Of a stretch of DNA of 64,000 nucleotides, positions 31,292 through 42,282 are shown in pieces (the stretch's first letter is position 1; the number at the start of each line of letters is the position of its first letter). A program made the translations under genes and the position numbers. The stretch is from Alteromonas sp. 5E99-2 (GTDB taxonomy: Bacteria > Pseudomonadota > Gammaproteobacteria > Enterobacterales > Alteromonadaceae). The stretch covers positions 234,627 through 298,626 of the forward strand of contig NZ_JAFNJE010000004.1 in assembly GCF_017368475.1 (NCBI RefSeq), read 5' to 3'. The notes under the pieces were generated by a model. The model searched no databases. It worked only from the letters and a program-made list of their open reading frames with translations, and was not told the DNA's origin.

Positions 31292-32391
31292 GATATCTAG
31301 CCACAGGTGTTTTAGTTTTAGCTTTATCTTTATTGGGCTGCGCTACGCCCAAACACCACTCATCCAATAATGAAATCGAAAGCAATGAAATAGAGCCTGA
31401 GCAAAACCCTTTTTTAGCCGTGGATAAATTTGATTTTTATCCCGCGTTTATGAGTGAAACAAGTGCCAAAGCATGTGATAACACCAGAGCACAATGTAAA
31501 GACGATCCAATTTCGGCTGAACGTTGGAGAGACATTTTAAATTCAGCGGTATATCCAGCCCAAATAAACACCTCTGAAAACGCGACAGATTATGAATTAC
31601 TCATTGCTTCTCAATTAAGAGAATTTCCTGAAGAGCCAGCATCGAGCCATTTGTTGTCCAATGTATTTTCAACCAAAAAAGCCATTCAATCAGCCAGTCT
31701 ACATACAGAGTTTACCCTTCAATGGCGGGGCTTTCCTCTCAATACCTATAGCGCGTCTAATGCTTTACGTTCAGATAATGAATTTGAACAAAGTGCGAAA
31801 ACCATTGTTTCTCGATGGAAGAATCATGCATTTACTATGGGCTTGTTTAGCCGAGAGTTTTTGTATTCATCTTTGCAAGCAAGTGACTACCGCAACGGGT
31901 TAGTATTAACACCTTATGCTGGCGATTTTTATTTAGAAGATATCCAGTTATATCCAGACCCTTTCTTAGGCTCAGTAGCGCGATACCGCCACCCTCAATA
32001 TTCCGACGCTATTCTTGATGTCGCCATATATCCCATTAGAGAAAGTCTTACCAAAATTAACCACAGTTGGTTAAACAATAAGATAAAAAGTGAATTCCAA
32101 CAGGCAAAAGAAGTAACTGAAAGTAGAGAATTAGCTTTATTTATAGATAAAGCGGTGAGTGAAATTGTCTTACCTTCTACAACGGGAATGTATTTTTCAA
32201 TTCATGGTTCAAATGACATTGATGAACCACTTTACGCAGCAACCTATGTGTTTATCGTAAAAGACAAGCTAGTTAAATTTACCAGCAGCTTCCCCTACCA
32301 CATAGCAGAGCCGCTAGTTCAGCATATAATGCTGACTCTAGATGTACCTGCTGAATCCAAAATGATGAAGCAGGTACGAGAGTTTCTATAA
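31288..32391 (+). CDS. Outer-membrane or periplasmic lipoprotein, function unknown
   Basis: A 367-residue protein with a lipoprotein signal: MRYLATGVLVLALSLLGC, lipid-attached Cys18, followed by ATPK, so outer-membrane sorting is plausible. The mature part has no motif I recognise. It includes a region around SLHTEFTLQWRGFPLNTYSASNAL and a later mixed segment ending KMMKQVREFL. It is translationally coupled to xseA and convergent with der (two-base gap). The coupling says nothing about its role. Confidence 0.75.
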   Translation: MRYLATGVLVLALSLLGCATPKHHSSNNEIESNEIEPEQNPFLAVDKFDFYPAFMSETSAKACDNTRAQCKDDPISAERWRDILNSAVYPAQINTSENATDYELLIASQLREFPEEPASSHLLSNVFSTKKAIQSASLHTEFTLQWRGFPLNTYSASNALRSDNEFEQSAKTIVSRWKNHAFTMGLFSREFLYSSLQASDYRNGLVLTPYAGDFYLEDIQLYPDPFLGSVARYRHPQYSDAILDVAIYPIRESLTKINHSWLNNKIKSEFQQAKEVTESRELALFIDKAVSEIVLPSTTGMYFSIHGSNDIDEPLYAATYVFIVKDKLVKFTSSFPYHIAEPLVQHIMLTLDVPAESKMMKQVREFL

Positions 32392-32393
32392 GC

Positions 32394-33842
32394 TTACTTT
32401 TTCTTGTGCAATGCCATTAAGCGACGGCGTTTACGCTGTTGTGTGAGTGTAAGCTGGTTTTTCTTGCCTTCAAATGGGTTACTGCCTTCACGAAACTCAA
32501 CTTTAATGGGCGTCCCCATCATTTCTAACGCTTTTCGGTAGTAGTTAGTCATATAGCGTTTATATGCGCTAGGTAAGTCTTGTACTTGGTTACCATGAAT
32601 AACAACCACAGGTGGGTTATAACCTCCTGCATGGGCATATTTCATCTTCACTCTGCGTCCACGTACCATCGGAGGCTGGTGATCGTCTTGTGCCATTTCC
32701 ATAATTTGAGTCAATAATGCGGTATTCACCCGCTTAGTCGCACTGTGATACGCTTCTTGTACTGATTCAAACAAATTCCCTACACCACTACCGTGCAATG
32801 CAGAAATAAAATGCAAACGAGCAAAATCAATAAAACCTAAACGTCGGTCAATCTCGCGTTTGATATCATTTTTAATGTCTTGATTTAACCCATCCCATTT
32901 ATTCACGGCGATAACCAAAGAACGGCCACTATTGAGTACAAAGCCCAATAAGCTTAGGTCTTGATCCGTGATCCCTTCTCGTGCATCAATCACAAGTAAT
33001 ACGACGTTGGACTCTTCAATAGCTTGCAGTGTTTTTACAATAGAAAATTTCTCTACCGCATCTGATACTTTCTTGCGCTTTCGTACACCAGCAGTATCGA
33101 TAATAATATATTCTCGTTCGTCTCTTTCAAACGGAATGAAAATACTGTCTCGGGTGGTGCCAGGCATATCGAAAACCACAACTCGATCTTCACCGAGTAT
33201 GCGATTTGTTAAGGTAGATTTACCTACATTAGGTTTGCCTACGATAGCGAGTTTTATCGGCAGTGATTGTAATCGCTCTCGTTGCGCTTCTGCATCTTCT
33301 TCCGTTGCTGCTTCGTCAGACTGAGGCTCAATTTTCATGTCTGGGAAATCGCTAGCTAAAGGCGATAAGGTGGTTGTCAGTAACTGTCCTATGCCTCTGC
33401 CGTGGGCAGCCGCAATTTGATGAACAGTGCCCAATCCCAAACTATAGAATTCTGCCGACTCACTGTCGCCATCAATGCCATCGACTTTATTAGCGACAAG
33501 GTATACGGTTTTAGAGACTTTCCGTAGATGCTCAGCAATACCGACATCCGCAGGGAGCACACCAGCACGAGCATCGACCATAAACATGACAACATCAGCT
33601 TCATCAATGGCTTTTAAAGACTGCTCTGCCATGTGCATATCAATGCCAGCTTCATCACCTGAGATCCCGCCAGTATCTACAACAATAAACTGGCGTTCTT
33701 CATAACTGGCTTGGCCGTATTTACGATCACGGGTTAACCCTGGAAAATCAGCAACTAACGCATCTCTAGTATGAGTTAAGCGATTAAATAGCGTGGATTT
33801 CCCCACATTGGGACGCCCTACGAGCGCAACCACAGGTAACAT
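32394..33842 (-). CDS. der: GTPase Der (EngA), ribosome assembly factor
   Basis: Tandem-GTPase protein required for 50S subunit maturation. G1 motifs are GRPNVGKST (residues 9-17) and GKPNVGKST (about 204-212). Both domains show DTxG switch motifs ([22 protein letters not shown]) and NKxD motifs (VANKVDG, AVNKWDG). The KH-like C-terminal domain contains a [19 protein letters not shown] stretch. The length is 482 residues, normal. Last gene of the pilW-to-der block. Confidence 0.98.
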   Translation of the reverse strand: MLPVVALVGRPNVGKSTLFNRLTHTRDALVADFPGLTRDRKYGQASYEERQFIVVDTGGISGDEAGIDMHMAEQSLKAIDEADVVMFMVDARAGVLPADVGIAEHLRKVSKTVYLVANKVDGIDGDSESAEFYSLGLGTVHQIAAAHGRGIGQLLTTTLSPLASDFPDMKIEPQSDEAATEEDAEAQRERLQSLPIKLAIVGKPNVGKSTLTNRILGEDRVVVFDMPGTTRDSIFIPFERDEREYIIIDTAGVRKRKKVSDAVEKFSIVKTLQAIEESNVVLLVIDAREGITDQDLSLLGFVLNSGRSLVIAVNKWDGLNQDIKNDIKREIDRRLGFIDFARLHFISALHGSGVGNLFESVQEAYHSATKRVNTALLTQIMEMAQDDHQPPMVRGRRVKMKYAHAGGYNPPVVVIHGNQVQDLPSAYKRYMTNYYRKALEMMGTPIKVEFREGSNPFEGKKNQLTLTQQRKRRRLMALHKKK

Positions 33843-33858
33843 AAATTATTCCTCAGCT

Positions 33859-35100
33859 TTAATTAGCTTGTTCGGGTTTTAAAGCTGCTACGTCACCGTC
33901 CCGGGTCACTGCAATAAGTGTGTCGTTCACAACAATAGGGTCACCAAAGATCGCGCCATCGTCGTCGTCGTCGCCTAAATCATATCGAGATTCGATAGCG
34001 CCAGTTTCTGTATTTATCCAATGCAAAAAGCCATAGTTGTCACCTACGACTACATGCTCACCAAAGGGGATTGCAGAAGTAAGTCTACGGCCAGCCATGC
34101 TGTTTTGAGACCACTTTTCAATACCATTTCGTCTATCAAGAGCAAGAATATTTGAGTCTACATCGACTACGTATAAAGTGTCTTCACCTAAAGAAATATT
34201 TCTAAATGACCCGTATTCCCGTTTCCAAATAATACGCCCACTTCGCAACTCTACTGACGCTAAGGTGCCATTAAATGAAATAGCGTAAATAATACCGCGG
34301 TAGATTAAAGGGGAAGAATCTATATCTACAATACGCTCTAGTTCAGTTGCGCCAGTTGGTTGAGCAATAGAGGTTTCCCATGCAGTTAAGCCATTTTCAA
34401 TAACACTCACCTGGATGTATCCCGTAGGGGTTCCCACTATAACGCCACCCGCCTCAGCCTTAGGTGCCGAAATACCACGAAGCGTTAAAGGTGGAACATC
34501 TGCATTTGTGCGCCACCTCAGTTCACCTGTTTTTTCGTCAAAAGCGAACAGCACACCGCTACCAGTATTAACAATCGCAAGGCCTTCACCAGTAGTGGCC
34601 GGTGCCAAAATTTCGCCAGCAATTCTAGTTTCCCAAAGGATACTTCCATCTTTTGGGTCTACAGCAATAAAGTCGCCGTTTTCAGAACCTAAGAACAACT
34701 TATCATAGCCGAAAGCCAAACTAGACAAACGAGCAGATTCCCCTCGAGAGAACCACTTGCTTGCGCCAGATAACCACCCTTTACTCTCATATATACCAAA
34801 ATCAGTACGCCAGATGCGCTTTCCCGATTCAACATTTAGCGCTTCTAAGTACCCTTTTCGATCAGCAACATAAAGAATGCCTTCATTTTCTACAGGGCGT
34901 AACCGAGAGAAATAACCGTCAACGCCATCACCTACTGATGCGTCCCATACTTCATCAATTTCAAATAAAGGCTCAATGGGCTTTAATCGTCTTACTGCTA
35001 TTTCTTCGTCGTCTTTAAACCAATCGCTTATAGTCGTGCAGCCGGATAACGTTGCCAGCAACAACAAACTTACAATGGGTTTTACTGCGTTATTAGCCAC
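33859..35100 (-). CDS. bamB: Outer membrane protein assembly factor BamB
   Basis: PQQ-repeat beta-propeller lipoprotein of the BAM complex that inserts outer-membrane barrels. The lipobox LSGC puts the lipidated cysteine at residue 21. Propeller blades show repeating patterns such as GKRIWRTDFG, GSILWETRIAGE, GELRWRTNADVP and GRIIWKREYG. The length is 413 residues. It is one base from yfgM and 16 from der, the standard gammaproteobacterial order. Confidence 0.97.
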   Translation of the reverse strand: MANNAVKPIVSLLLLATLSGCTTISDWFKDDEEIAVRRLKPIEPLFEIDEVWDASVGDGVDGYFSRLRPVENEGILYVADRKGYLEALNVESGKRIWRTDFGIYESKGWLSGASKWFSRGESARLSSLAFGYDKLFLGSENGDFIAVDPKDGSILWETRIAGEILAPATTGEGLAIVNTGSGVLFAFDEKTGELRWRTNADVPPLTLRGISAPKAEAGGVIVGTPTGYIQVSVIENGLTAWETSIAQPTGATELERIVDIDSSPLIYRGIIYAISFNGTLASVELRSGRIIWKREYGSFRNISLGEDTLYVVDVDSNILALDRRNGIEKWSQNSMAGRRLTSAIPFGEHVVVGDNYGFLHWINTETGAIESRYDLGDDDDDGAIFGDPIVVNDTLIAVTRDGDVAALKPEQAN

Positions 35101-35101
35101 T

Positions 35102-35722
35102 TTATGCTCCGGTATTTAGCTCTAAATTGTCTAATTTCATTTGGACTTGTTGATTTTCAGGCGACTTTTCAAGTGCTGCAATATAAGCGCTTTTGGCTTC
35201 ATCAACACGAGTCAATGCACTAAGCGCATCGCCTTTTAAAGACAAAGATTGAGACAAAAATGCTTCTCCGGTAATACGTTCAACCGTTGACAATACCGCG
35301 TCGTACTTTTCTTGTTCCATTTGAATAGCGGCAAGTCTGATTGCTGCAATCGAGCCCAGAGGTGTTCCCTCTTCAGATACAACAACATTTTCTAAAACAT
35401 CCGCCGCGCTATCTAAATTAGCCGCATCAACATATTCTTTGGCAAGCACAAGAGAGCTTATAGCGGTATAGCCTTTATTTTCAGACTCTGCGGTAAAAGT
35501 TGCCAACGCATCAATTGAATCATCAGATACTGCCGTTTCAACCGCCTTTTGATATTGAATCGACGCAGCTTCTTTTCCATTTATTTGCGAATCAGTGTAG
35601 GTCTGCCATCCCCACAAGCCACCTATCCCAATGACGGCGCCCGCGATAATTGCAACTCCATTTTCTTTCAAAAATCGTTTAATTGCTTCTTCTTGTTGTT
35701 CTTCAGTTGCAAATTCGTCCAC
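35102..35722 (-). CDS. yfgM: YfgM family tetratricopeptide protein (ancillary translocon chaperone)
   Basis: A single-pass inner-membrane protein with a large periplasmic TPR-like domain; YfgM associates with SecYEG and PpiD in E. coli. The N-terminus EEQQEEAIKRFLKENGVAII precedes a membrane segment at about residues 20-42 (GWQTY after it). The C-terminal helical repeats end KSPENQQVQMKLDNLEL. Both yfgM and ppiD occur in this window, in different blocks. Confidence 0.93.
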   Translation of the reverse strand: MDEFATEEQQEEAIKRFLKENGVAIIAGAVIGIGGLWGWQTYTDSQINGKEAASIQYQKAVETAVSDDSIDALATFTAESENKGYTAISSLVLAKEYVDAANLDSAADVLENVVVSEEGTPLGSIAAIRLAAIQMEQEKYDAVLSTVERITGEAFLSQSLSLKGDALSALTRVDEAKSAYIAALEKSPENQQVQMKLDNLELNTGA

Positions 35723-35788
35723 GCTTCAACCTCTTTATTGATTCTTGTTGGGTCTAATACCATTAGCTATATGGGTATATATTCGACC

Positions 35789-37063
35789 TTAACTAAATTT
35801 TTCTAATTCATTTATTAACTCACCAAGTTGTATTTCAACTTGGTCAGCTTGTCCTCTCAATGGTTTTAACACCACTGAACCTTTATCTTTTTCTGTTTCA
35901 CCCAAAATAACCGCAAAATCAGCACCGGCTTTATCAGCACGTTTAAGCTGTTTTTTAAAATTGCCACCACCACAATGCATTAATATAGGTTTGTCTTTTA
36001 ATTTATCTCTTAAATACTCAGCGACTTCTATTGCATAGTCTATGCAGTCATCACCCAGGGCCGACACATAAACATAGGCTTGGGATGCACTCTTCTCAAA
36101 ACTCTCAAGGACTTCTAGCAATAAAACTAAGCGTTCTATGCCCATAGCAAAGCCGACGGCAGGTGTAGGTTTCGCCCCTAATTGCGCCACTAACCCATCG
36201 TAACGGCCACCAGCACAAACCGTACCTTGGGCCCCTAAACTGTCAGTCACCCACTCGAATACCGTCTTATTGTAGTAATCCAAACCACGTACTAAACGAG
36301 GGTTTAACTCATATTCGATACCTGCGGCACTTAATCGTTCACACAAACCATTAAAATGTTTTGTCGCCTCTTCGTCCAAGTAATCAGATAATACTGGCGC
36401 GTCATTCAAAAGTGCTTGTACATCGGCATTTTTACTGTCGAGAATCCGCAAAGGATTAGACGAAAGTCTTCGTGTACTGTCTTCGTCTAATTTATCTTTA
36501 TGTTGGGTTAAATAGACAACCAGCGCTTGTTTAAAGTCTTCTCTAGCTTGCGTTTCACCTAGGGAATTAAGCTGTAATTTGACCTGATCAGCAATACCAA
36601 ATTTTTTCCATAAACGAGCCGTCATAATGATAATTTCAGCGTCTATATCAGGACCATCAATACCAAAGGTTTCTACGCCAAACTGATGAAACTGGCGATA
36701 GCGACCTTTTTGTGGTCTTTCATGGCGAAACATGGGCCCCATATACCACAAACGTTGTTGTTGGTTGTAGAGTAAACCATGTTGTATGCCTGCTCTGACA
36801 CAACTAGCGGTTCCTTCAGGGCGCAAAGTAAGGCTGTCACTATTGCGATCAGCAAAGGTGTACATTTCTTTTTCTACAATGTCTGTCACTTCACCAATAG
36901 AGCGCTTGAATAGTTCTGTGCTTTCGACAATAGGTGTGCGAATTTCTTGATAGCCATACTGACCCACAACCTCTCTTAACACCGATTCAACATACTGCCA
37001 ACGGTAGGTTTGCTCAGGTAGACAATCGTTCATACCTCTAATGGCTTGTAATGACTTTGACAC
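35789..37063 (-). CDS. hisS: Histidyl-tRNA synthetase
   Basis: Class II synthetase charging tRNA-His. The start is GTG at 37063, giving (M)[18 protein letters not shown] and 424 residues like E. coli. AAGGA lies five bases upstream; the longer frame adds 15 unrelated residues. Motif 2 is in [18 protein letters not shown], the HisA motif in [16 protein letters not shown], and motif 3 in [16 protein letters not shown]. The C-terminal anticodon-binding domain is present. Confidence 0.97.
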   Translation of the reverse strand: MSKSLQAIRGMNDCLPEQTYRWQYVESVLREVVGQYGYQEIRTPIVESTELFKRSIGEVTDIVEKEMYTFADRNSDSLTLRPEGTASCVRAGIQHGLLYNQQQRLWYMGPMFRHERPQKGRYRQFHQFGVETFGIDGPDIDAEIIIMTARLWKKFGIADQVKLQLNSLGETQAREDFKQALVVYLTQHKDKLDEDSTRRLSSNPLRILDSKNADVQALLNDAPVLSDYLDEEATKHFNGLCERLSAAGIEYELNPRLVRGLDYYNKTVFEWVTDSLGAQGTVCAGGRYDGLVAQLGAKPTPAVGFAMGIERLVLLLEVLESFEKSASQAYVYVSALGDDCIDYAIEVAEYLRDKLKDKPILMHCGGGNFKKQLKRADKAGADFAVILGETEKDKGSVVLKPLRGQADQVEIQLGELINELEKFS

Positions 37064-37145
37064 AAGATTCCTTAATTTGACGCTATAGACGAAAACACGA
37101 GATAACAAAAAAGCGAGGCATTATAAATGCCAGCGCGCCAAACCT

Positions 37146-38264
37146 CTAGTCCTTTTGTTGCACTGGTATACGCTGAGTTTCATCGAGTAATTTTGCTTTT
37201 GCTCGAATTTTCGCTTCCAGCCGTGTGACAAGTTCATCGTTAGCCAGACGTTCTTTCTGCCTTTTACCGTCTAAGTAAAACCCACTCATATTACGAGCCC
37301 CGGTTAAACCAAGGTCTGACACTTCAGCTTCACCTGGCCCATTAACCACACAACCTATAATCGATACATCCATTGGTGTAACTATGTCTTCCAGTCTTTC
37401 TTCTAGAGCATTAACCGTACTAATAACGTCAAACTCTTGTCTTGAGCAGCTAGGACAAGCAATAAAGTTTATTCCTCTAGAGCGTATTCTCAAAGATTTA
37501 AGAATATCAAAACCCACTTTAATTTCTTCAACAGGATCTGCCGCTAAAGACACCCGAATAGTGTCACCGATACCTTCAGCTAATAGCATTCCAAGCCCAA
37601 CAGCACTTTTCACTGAACCTGTGCGTAACCCGCCAGCTTCAGTAATACCTAAATGCAATGGCTGTTCTATTTGTTTCGCTAATTCACGATAGGCGCCTAC
37701 CGCCAAAAACACATCGGAGGCTTTTACACTGACTTTGAAATTTTCGAAATTGAGTTTGTCTAAAATATCAACATGACGCATTGCTGATTCAACAAGGGCT
37801 TCAGGTGCAGGTTCACCGTACTTTTCTTGAATTTCTTTTTCTAGCGAGCCGCCATTCACGCCAATTCGAATAGGTATATTTTTATCAGAAGCGCAGTCGA
37901 CAACCGCCCTAACCCTTTCCATACTACCAATATTTCCCGGGTTAATTCGCAAGCAATCCACACCGTATTCCGCGACTTTTAACGCAATGCGGTAATCAAA
38001 ATGAATATCTGCAATGAGTGGAATATCCACTTTTTGTTTGATGATTTTAAAGGCTTCAGCTGCATCCATGGTCGGCACAGAGACTCGTACAAGATCGCCA
38101 CCGATATCTTGAATGCGCTTAATTTGAGCAACGGTAGCCTCTACATCAGTAGTTAACGTATTCGTCATCGATTGCACAGCAATAGGCGCATTATCGCCAA
38201 TGGGTACATTGCCCACATAAATTCGCTTAGATTGGCGACGGGTGATTGGAGTCTCAGAAAACAT
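37146..38264 (-). CDS. ispG: 4-hydroxy-3-methylbut-2-enyl diphosphate synthase IspG
   Basis: Iron-sulfur enzyme of the MEP isoprenoid pathway, converting MEcPP to HMBPP. The N-terminal TIM-barrel begins [16 protein letters not shown]. The 4Fe-4S ligands are seen in [10 protein letters not shown] and [13 protein letters not shown]. The length is 372 residues, typical. It is two bases downstream of rodZ and upstream of hisS, the conserved order. Confidence 0.98.
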   Translation of the reverse strand: MFSETPITRRQSKRIYVGNVPIGDNAPIAVQSMTNTLTTDVEATVAQIKRIQDIGGDLVRVSVPTMDAAEAFKIIKQKVDIPLIADIHFDYRIALKVAEYGVDCLRINPGNIGSMERVRAVVDCASDKNIPIRIGVNGGSLEKEIQEKYGEPAPEALVESAMRHVDILDKLNFENFKVSVKASDVFLAVGAYRELAKQIEQPLHLGITEAGGLRTGSVKSAVGLGMLLAEGIGDTIRVSLAADPVEEIKVGFDILKSLRIRSRGINFIACPSCSRQEFDVISTVNALEERLEDIVTPMDVSIIGCVVNGPGEAEVSDLGLTGARNMSGFYLDGKRQKERLANDELVTRLEAKIRAKAKLLDETQRIPVQQKD

Positions 38265-38266
38265 AA

Positions 38267-39364
38267 CTAGCCTTGTACTGGAAGAACGAATTTAGCAATT
38301 TGGCCACCAGAAAATTTTGATAAATCTACGGTTTCGCCATCATAAACAATATTAACCACATGAGGTGCACCCAAGGTGACGGTGAAAGGCGCAACACCTT
38401 CAATTTCCATAACTCTTCCCGCCTTTTTAACACCGTAAGCAATGGCTTCACCGGACCCATCCACAATATTCACCCAGCAATCTTGTGAAAACGTAAAGAC
38501 TACTGGTACTAAAGAAGATGATTCAGTTGTTTCCTCAATTATGGTTTGAGTTTCTTCAGACTCTATAACCTTGAAGTCATCAACAATGACTTCAGGCTCA
38601 GAGCTAACAACAGTAATTTCTGGCGTATTAGTTTCTTGTGAGTCGATTTCTTCCGCATTCCCTTCTAGTACACTGCTTTCAGGCACGCTCCTTTCTTCTA
38701 CAAGATCGACCGCCCCTTCAAAAAGAGTAACATCTAAAGCTTCGCTTTCAACCTTGTCTTCTATGGGTTCAGCTAATATTGACTCAACGGAATCGTTTTC
38801 AGCTTCGGTTAATGCCGTTAAGCTTGCCTGTTCATCATTGTCTCTTTGAAGAGGGACATCTAATAATTGTACTTCTGGACTAGCAGCGTCAGAATCAACA
38901 CTTTTAGGAAGCGTAGGAAGAGCAATGGCGTCATTGCCAATAGAGGAATCTGGCTGTTGTAACCACCACCATACTACACCACCCAGAATAACGAGTAGCA
39001 TAATGTAGGTCACCATCATCCAGCGATCGTCTGTTGCTTCATTTTCTACTCGACGGGAAAAGCTCTGAAGCTTTGCTGTGTCTTCAGGTCTATTGTGATA
39101 CGTATCGAAATCGGCAATGACTGAATCTACGTTCAAACCAACAAGTTTTGCGTAGCTTTTCACATATCCTTTAGTAAAGGTTATTGATTTATTGTGGTTA
39201 ATTTCATTTCTTTCAATTGCCGATAATTCATCAGCTTTGATATAGAGTTTTTGGGATACTTGCTCTAGCGACAAGCCATTTTGTTCTCGTGCTATTTTAA
39301 GATTTAAACCAGGGTTTATTTCCGGTTTAATTTGCTCTGTATTTTCGTCAGACATCGTGTTCAT
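38267..39364 (-). CDS. rodZ: Cytoskeletal protein RodZ
   Basis: Bitopic protein linking MreB to the elongation machinery and setting rod shape. A cytoplasmic helix-turn-helix domain ([23 protein letters not shown]) is followed by a membrane segment [20 protein letters not shown] and a long acidic periplasmic linker. A C-terminal DUF4115-type domain ([17 protein letters not shown]) ends the protein. I start at ATG 39364, just after the pilW stop; ATG 39355 (MSDENTEQ) is equally possible. The larger frame into pilW is rejected. Confidence 0.92.
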   Translation of the reverse strand: MNTMSDENTEQIKPEINPGLNLKIAREQNGLSLEQVSQKLYIKADELSAIERNEINHNKSITFTKGYVKSYAKLVGLNVDSVIADFDTYHNRPEDTAKLQSFSRRVENEATDDRWMMVTYIMLLVILGGVVWWWLQQPDSSIGNDAIALPTLPKSVDSDAASPEVQLLDVPLQRDNDEQASLTALTEAENDSVESILAEPIEDKVESEALDVTLFEGAVDLVEERSVPESSVLEGNAEEIDSQETNTPEITVVSSEPEVIVDDFKVIESEETQTIIEETTESSSLVPVVFTFSQDCWVNIVDGSGEAIAYGVKKAGRVMEIEGVAPFTVTLGAPHVVNIVYDGETVDLSKFSGGQIAKFVLPVQG

Positions 39365-39368
39365 CCAA

Positions 39369-40337
39369 TTAACGCTTCGCCAAAGGCACCAACCACAACT
39401 TATCACCAACCCGTATATCACCGGCTTGGTTTAGTTCGTTCCATTCAATTAGTCTATGCATTGCAATATTGTATTTTACTGACAATCTAAATAAGTTTTC
39501 ACCTTTTTTAACAAGGTGTTGCAATGTTTCACTAACTTCTTCATTCGTATCCGTGGGCGAATCTTTTTTTACAGGCGCTTTATAAATTTTAACTGGGTCT
39601 TCTTTATAACGCTTAGAGAGAGGGCTTTGAGGGTATACGGTAGTGAGCATAGTGCCGTAATCTTTCGCTTGTTCTAGTTTCCCCTGCCGACGAGCTACAT
39701 CAACTCTCATCCAAAGCATATCAGCATCGATTCTGCCAAAACGCTCTATTGTATCAAGGGTTTGTTCTGCGTCGTCATAATCGCCGTTTTCAATGTACAA
39801 TTCGCTCAATAAAAGCAGTGACTGCATTCTTCCAGGTTGGTGATTCAGCGCAGAGCGAAGATAATCAATTGCATCGCTATTGTAATTTTCTTTTCTCGCG
39901 CAAATAGCCAAATTTTCATAGGTTTGTGCGCTGTTTGCATAACGTTTTGTGTTAACCGCTAAAAGAAAATACCGTTTTGCCTCTTCGTACTTATTTTGTT
40001 GACATAAAAATGCACCATAGCTATTCGCTATATCTGGATTTTCAGGCTCCAATTCCACCGCATTTTCATAATATTCCGTCGCCTGCTCTATTTCACCTAC
40101 TGTTTGGTAATAGTATGCCAAGCTATAGTGTGCATTTGCTAATCTAGGGGCAAAATCTAACGCTTGATCCAAATTTTGCTTTGCTTGCACGTAGCTACCA
40201 TTTTTAAGATAAGTTAAACCTAAAGATATACGCGTACGTGCAGCACTTTCATAATCTACATTTTTCTTCGCACTACTTTCATTATGGCTTACACAACCAC
40301 TGACAAATAGGACTAAAACAACTAAAAATATACGCAT
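39369..40337 (-). CDS. pilW: Type IV pilus biogenesis lipoprotein PilW/PilF with C-terminal LysM
   Basis: Outer-membrane TPR lipoprotein needed for assembly of the PilQ secretin in type IV pili. Lipobox LFVSGC follows MRIFLVVLV. At least four TPR units run from about residue 30 to 230 (e.g. ANAHYSLAYYYQTVGEIEQATEYYENAVELEP). A C-terminal LysM-like domain (LVKKGENLFRLSVKYNIAMHR ending RVGDKLWLV) suggests peptidoglycan contact and is longer than the E. coli-type family. Start ATG 40337; a GTG three codons earlier is possible. Confidence 0.9.
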   Translation of the reverse strand: MRIFLVVLVLFVSGCVSHNESSAKKNVDYESAARTRISLGLTYLKNGSYVQAKQNLDQALDFAPRLANAHYSLAYYYQTVGEIEQATEYYENAVELEPENPDIANSYGAFLCQQNKYEEAKRYFLLAVNTKRYANSAQTYENLAICARKENYNSDAIDYLRSALNHQPGRMQSLLLLSELYIENGDYDDAEQTLDTIERFGRIDADMLWMRVDVARRQGKLEQAKDYGTMLTTVYPQSPLSKRYKEDPVKIYKAPVKKDSPTDTNEEVSETLQHLVKKGENLFRLSVKYNIAMHRLIEWNELNQAGDIRVGDKLWLVPLAKR

Positions 40338-40368
40338 TCCACTCACTTTTTACTGATGATTCAGTTAA

Positions 40369-41484
40369 CTATCTCATTTTTACCGAAATTGGCTTACCCT
40401 TCACCTGTTTTTTTAACATTCTTCTTGTTCTATCAACAACATCGCCCACTAATTGGCCACAGGCCGCATCAATATCATCCCCTCTCGTCTTACGTACTAC
40501 AACGGTATAACCATATTCCATCAGTACTTTCGAAAAACGATCGATACGAGAATTACTCGAACAGGTATAAGGTGATCCAGGATAAGGGTTAAATGGGATC
40601 AAATTAATCTTACACGGCGTGTCTTTTAAAACCTTTCCTAATTCATGGGCTTGGTCAGTGCTATCGTTGATTTGATTCAACATAACATATTCAACCGTAA
40701 CTTTTCCTTGATTCGCTTTAGACTTTGCTAAATAACGCCTTACGCCAGCTAAAAATACATCAATCGGGTATTTTTTATTAACCGGAACAATCTCATCTCG
40801 AAGTTTATTGTCTGGAGCATGTAAAGAAATAGCTAACGCAACATCGATTTCATCGCCTAATTTATCTAGCGCGGGTACAACACCCGATGTACTTAAGGTC
40901 ACTCGACGTTTGGACAGCCCAAAGCCAAAGTCATCCATCATGATATCCATTGCAGGAACCACATTTTTCAAATTAAGAAGCGGCTCGCCCATGCCCATCA
41001 TGACTACATTCGTAACGGGGCGCTTACTCGTGTCTGGCGATAAACCTAACGTCGTCGCGACACGCCATACTTGGCCAATAATTTCACTGACGGTCAAGTT
41101 TCGGTTAAAACCTTGTTGAGCAGTTGAGCAAAACGTACACTCTAGTGCACAGCCTACTTGAGATGACACACACAAGGTCGCCCGATCTGTTTCTGGGATC
41201 CAAACCGATTCAACTTCTTGGCCTCCCTCAAGTTTCAATGCAAATTTAATCGTGCCATCAGTAGCTTGTTGGTGGTAAGAAATTTCAGGTGCAACAATTT
41301 CACATTGCTCAGTAAGCTTGTCTCTTAACCCTTTATTTAGGTCGGTCATTTGAGCGAAATCACTGACGCCTTTTTGATAAATCCATTTCATCAACTGATC
41401 TGCGCGAAAAGGTTTTTCACCAATTGTGGAAAAAAATTCTCGCATTGCTTTGCGATTGAGATTCAGTAGGTTGGTTTTAGTCAC
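40369..41484 (-). CDS. rlmN: 23S rRNA / tRNA adenine-C2 methyltransferase RlmN
   Basis: Radical-SAM enzyme methylating A2503 of 23S rRNA and A37 of some tRNAs. The 4Fe-4S cysteines are C112, C116 and C119 in [11 protein letters not shown]. The methyl-carrying cysteine lies in [10 protein letters not shown] near residue 345. Conserved MGMGEPLLN and STSGVVP are also visible. The length is 371 residues. First gene of the rlmN-pilW-rodZ-ispG-hisS-yfgM-bamB-der run, preceded by the ndk terminator. Confidence 0.97.
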   Translation of the reverse strand: MTKTNLLNLNRKAMREFFSTIGEKPFRADQLMKWIYQKGVSDFAQMTDLNKGLRDKLTEQCEIVAPEISYHQQATDGTIKFALKLEGGQEVESVWIPETDRATLCVSSQVGCALECTFCSTAQQGFNRNLTVSEIIGQVWRVATTLGLSPDTSKRPVTNVVMMGMGEPLLNLKNVVPAMDIMMDDFGFGLSKRRVTLSTSGVVPALDKLGDEIDVALAISLHAPDNKLRDEIVPVNKKYPIDVFLAGVRRYLAKSKANQGKVTVEYVMLNQINDSTDQAHELGKVLKDTPCKINLIPFNPYPGSPYTCSSNSRIDRFSKVLMEYGYTVVVRKTRGDDIDAACGQLVGDVVDRTRRMLKKQVKGKPISVKMR

Positions 41485-41521
41485 GGCTGATACCTTGTCA
41501 TTTCACTCTATGTATTATAGC

Positions 41522-41547
41522 AAAAAGGGAGCCGAAGCTCCCTTTTG
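41522..41547 (-). terminator. Rho-independent terminator of ndk
   Basis: Minus strand AAAAGGGAGC / GCTCCCTTTT around a TTCG tetraloop, ending in five T, 17 bases after the ndk stop. A very stable hairpin. Confidence 0.93.
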
Positions 41548-41564
41548 GTCCGGCAATCGTTAGT

Positions 41565-41996
41565 TTAACGAGTACGAGGACAAATTTCTTCTTCTGAAAA
41601 GAAGTATGCAATTTCTCTTGCGGCTGATTCAGGCGCATCTGAACCATGAACTGCGTTCTCATCAATAGAAACAGCGTAGTCAGCTCTAAGCGTACCCGCA
41701 GCAGCTTCAGATGGGTTAGTTGCACCCATAATTTCACGGTTTTTAACAACCGCATTTTCGCCTTCCAACACTTGAACCATCACTGGGCCTGATGTCATGA
41801 AGTCAACCAATGCGCCGAAAAAAGGACGCTCTTTATGCTCAGCATAAAAACCTTCCGCTTGTTCGTTGCTCATGTGAACCATTTTTGATGCAACAATGCG
41901 TAGGCCTGCTGATTCAAAACGGTTGTAGATAGCACCGATTACGTTTTTTGCAACCGCATCAGGCTTTATAATAGAAAATGTACGCTCTAGCGCCAT
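41565..41996 (-). CDS. ndk: Nucleoside diphosphate kinase
   Basis: Transfers gamma-phosphate between nucleoside triphosphates and diphosphates through a phosphohistidine. The active-site His117 is in NAVHGSD. The N-terminal [12 protein letters not shown] and the Kpn loop region GATNPSEA are present. The length is 143 residues, exactly typical. A single-gene unit with its own terminator. Confidence 0.98.
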   Translation of the reverse strand: MALERTFSIIKPDAVAKNVIGAIYNRFESAGLRIVASKMVHMSNEQAEGFYAEHKERPFFGALVDFMTSGPVMVQVLEGENAVVKNREIMGATNPSEAAAGTLRADYAVSIDENAVHGSDAPESAAREIAYFFSEEEICPRTR

Positions 41997-42142
41997 GGGA
42001 TTCTCCGTCGTAAAAGTTCATAAAAACGCGCGAAGTATAAGGAATAGCAGTGTTAATGGCTAATTTTTTAGCAAACTTTTTTCGATTAATACGGTCTTAC
42101 CTAATAACACCTTTATATTATTAAGAAAATTGCGGACATTTT

Positions 42143-42280
42143 ATGGCAAATAAACTGCTTTCCAACGAAGAAGTCCGAGCCCTTATGCAAGCATTTTGGG
42201 ACCAAGACGAAGACCTGTCTGTCACTGATAGTTGCGATACCTATCAATTAGACTGGCTCGACTTAGCCCCTGAAGAATAA
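42143..42280 (+). CDS. Small acidic protein (45 aa), function unknown
   Basis: ATG 42143 to TAA 42278-42280. The product MANKLLSNEEVRALMQAFWD... ends LDWLDLAPEE and is strongly acidic with no membrane segment. It converges on hugZ with a two-base gap. The start of the peptide resembles the N-terminal peptide of FliM (LSQDEIDALL), but nothing else supports a flagellar link. Only a weak GGA precedes the start. Plausible small gene; family not recognised. Confidence 0.5.
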   Translation: MANKLLSNEEVRALMQAFWDQDEDLSVTDSCDTYQLDWLDLAPEE

Positions 42281-42282
42281 CT

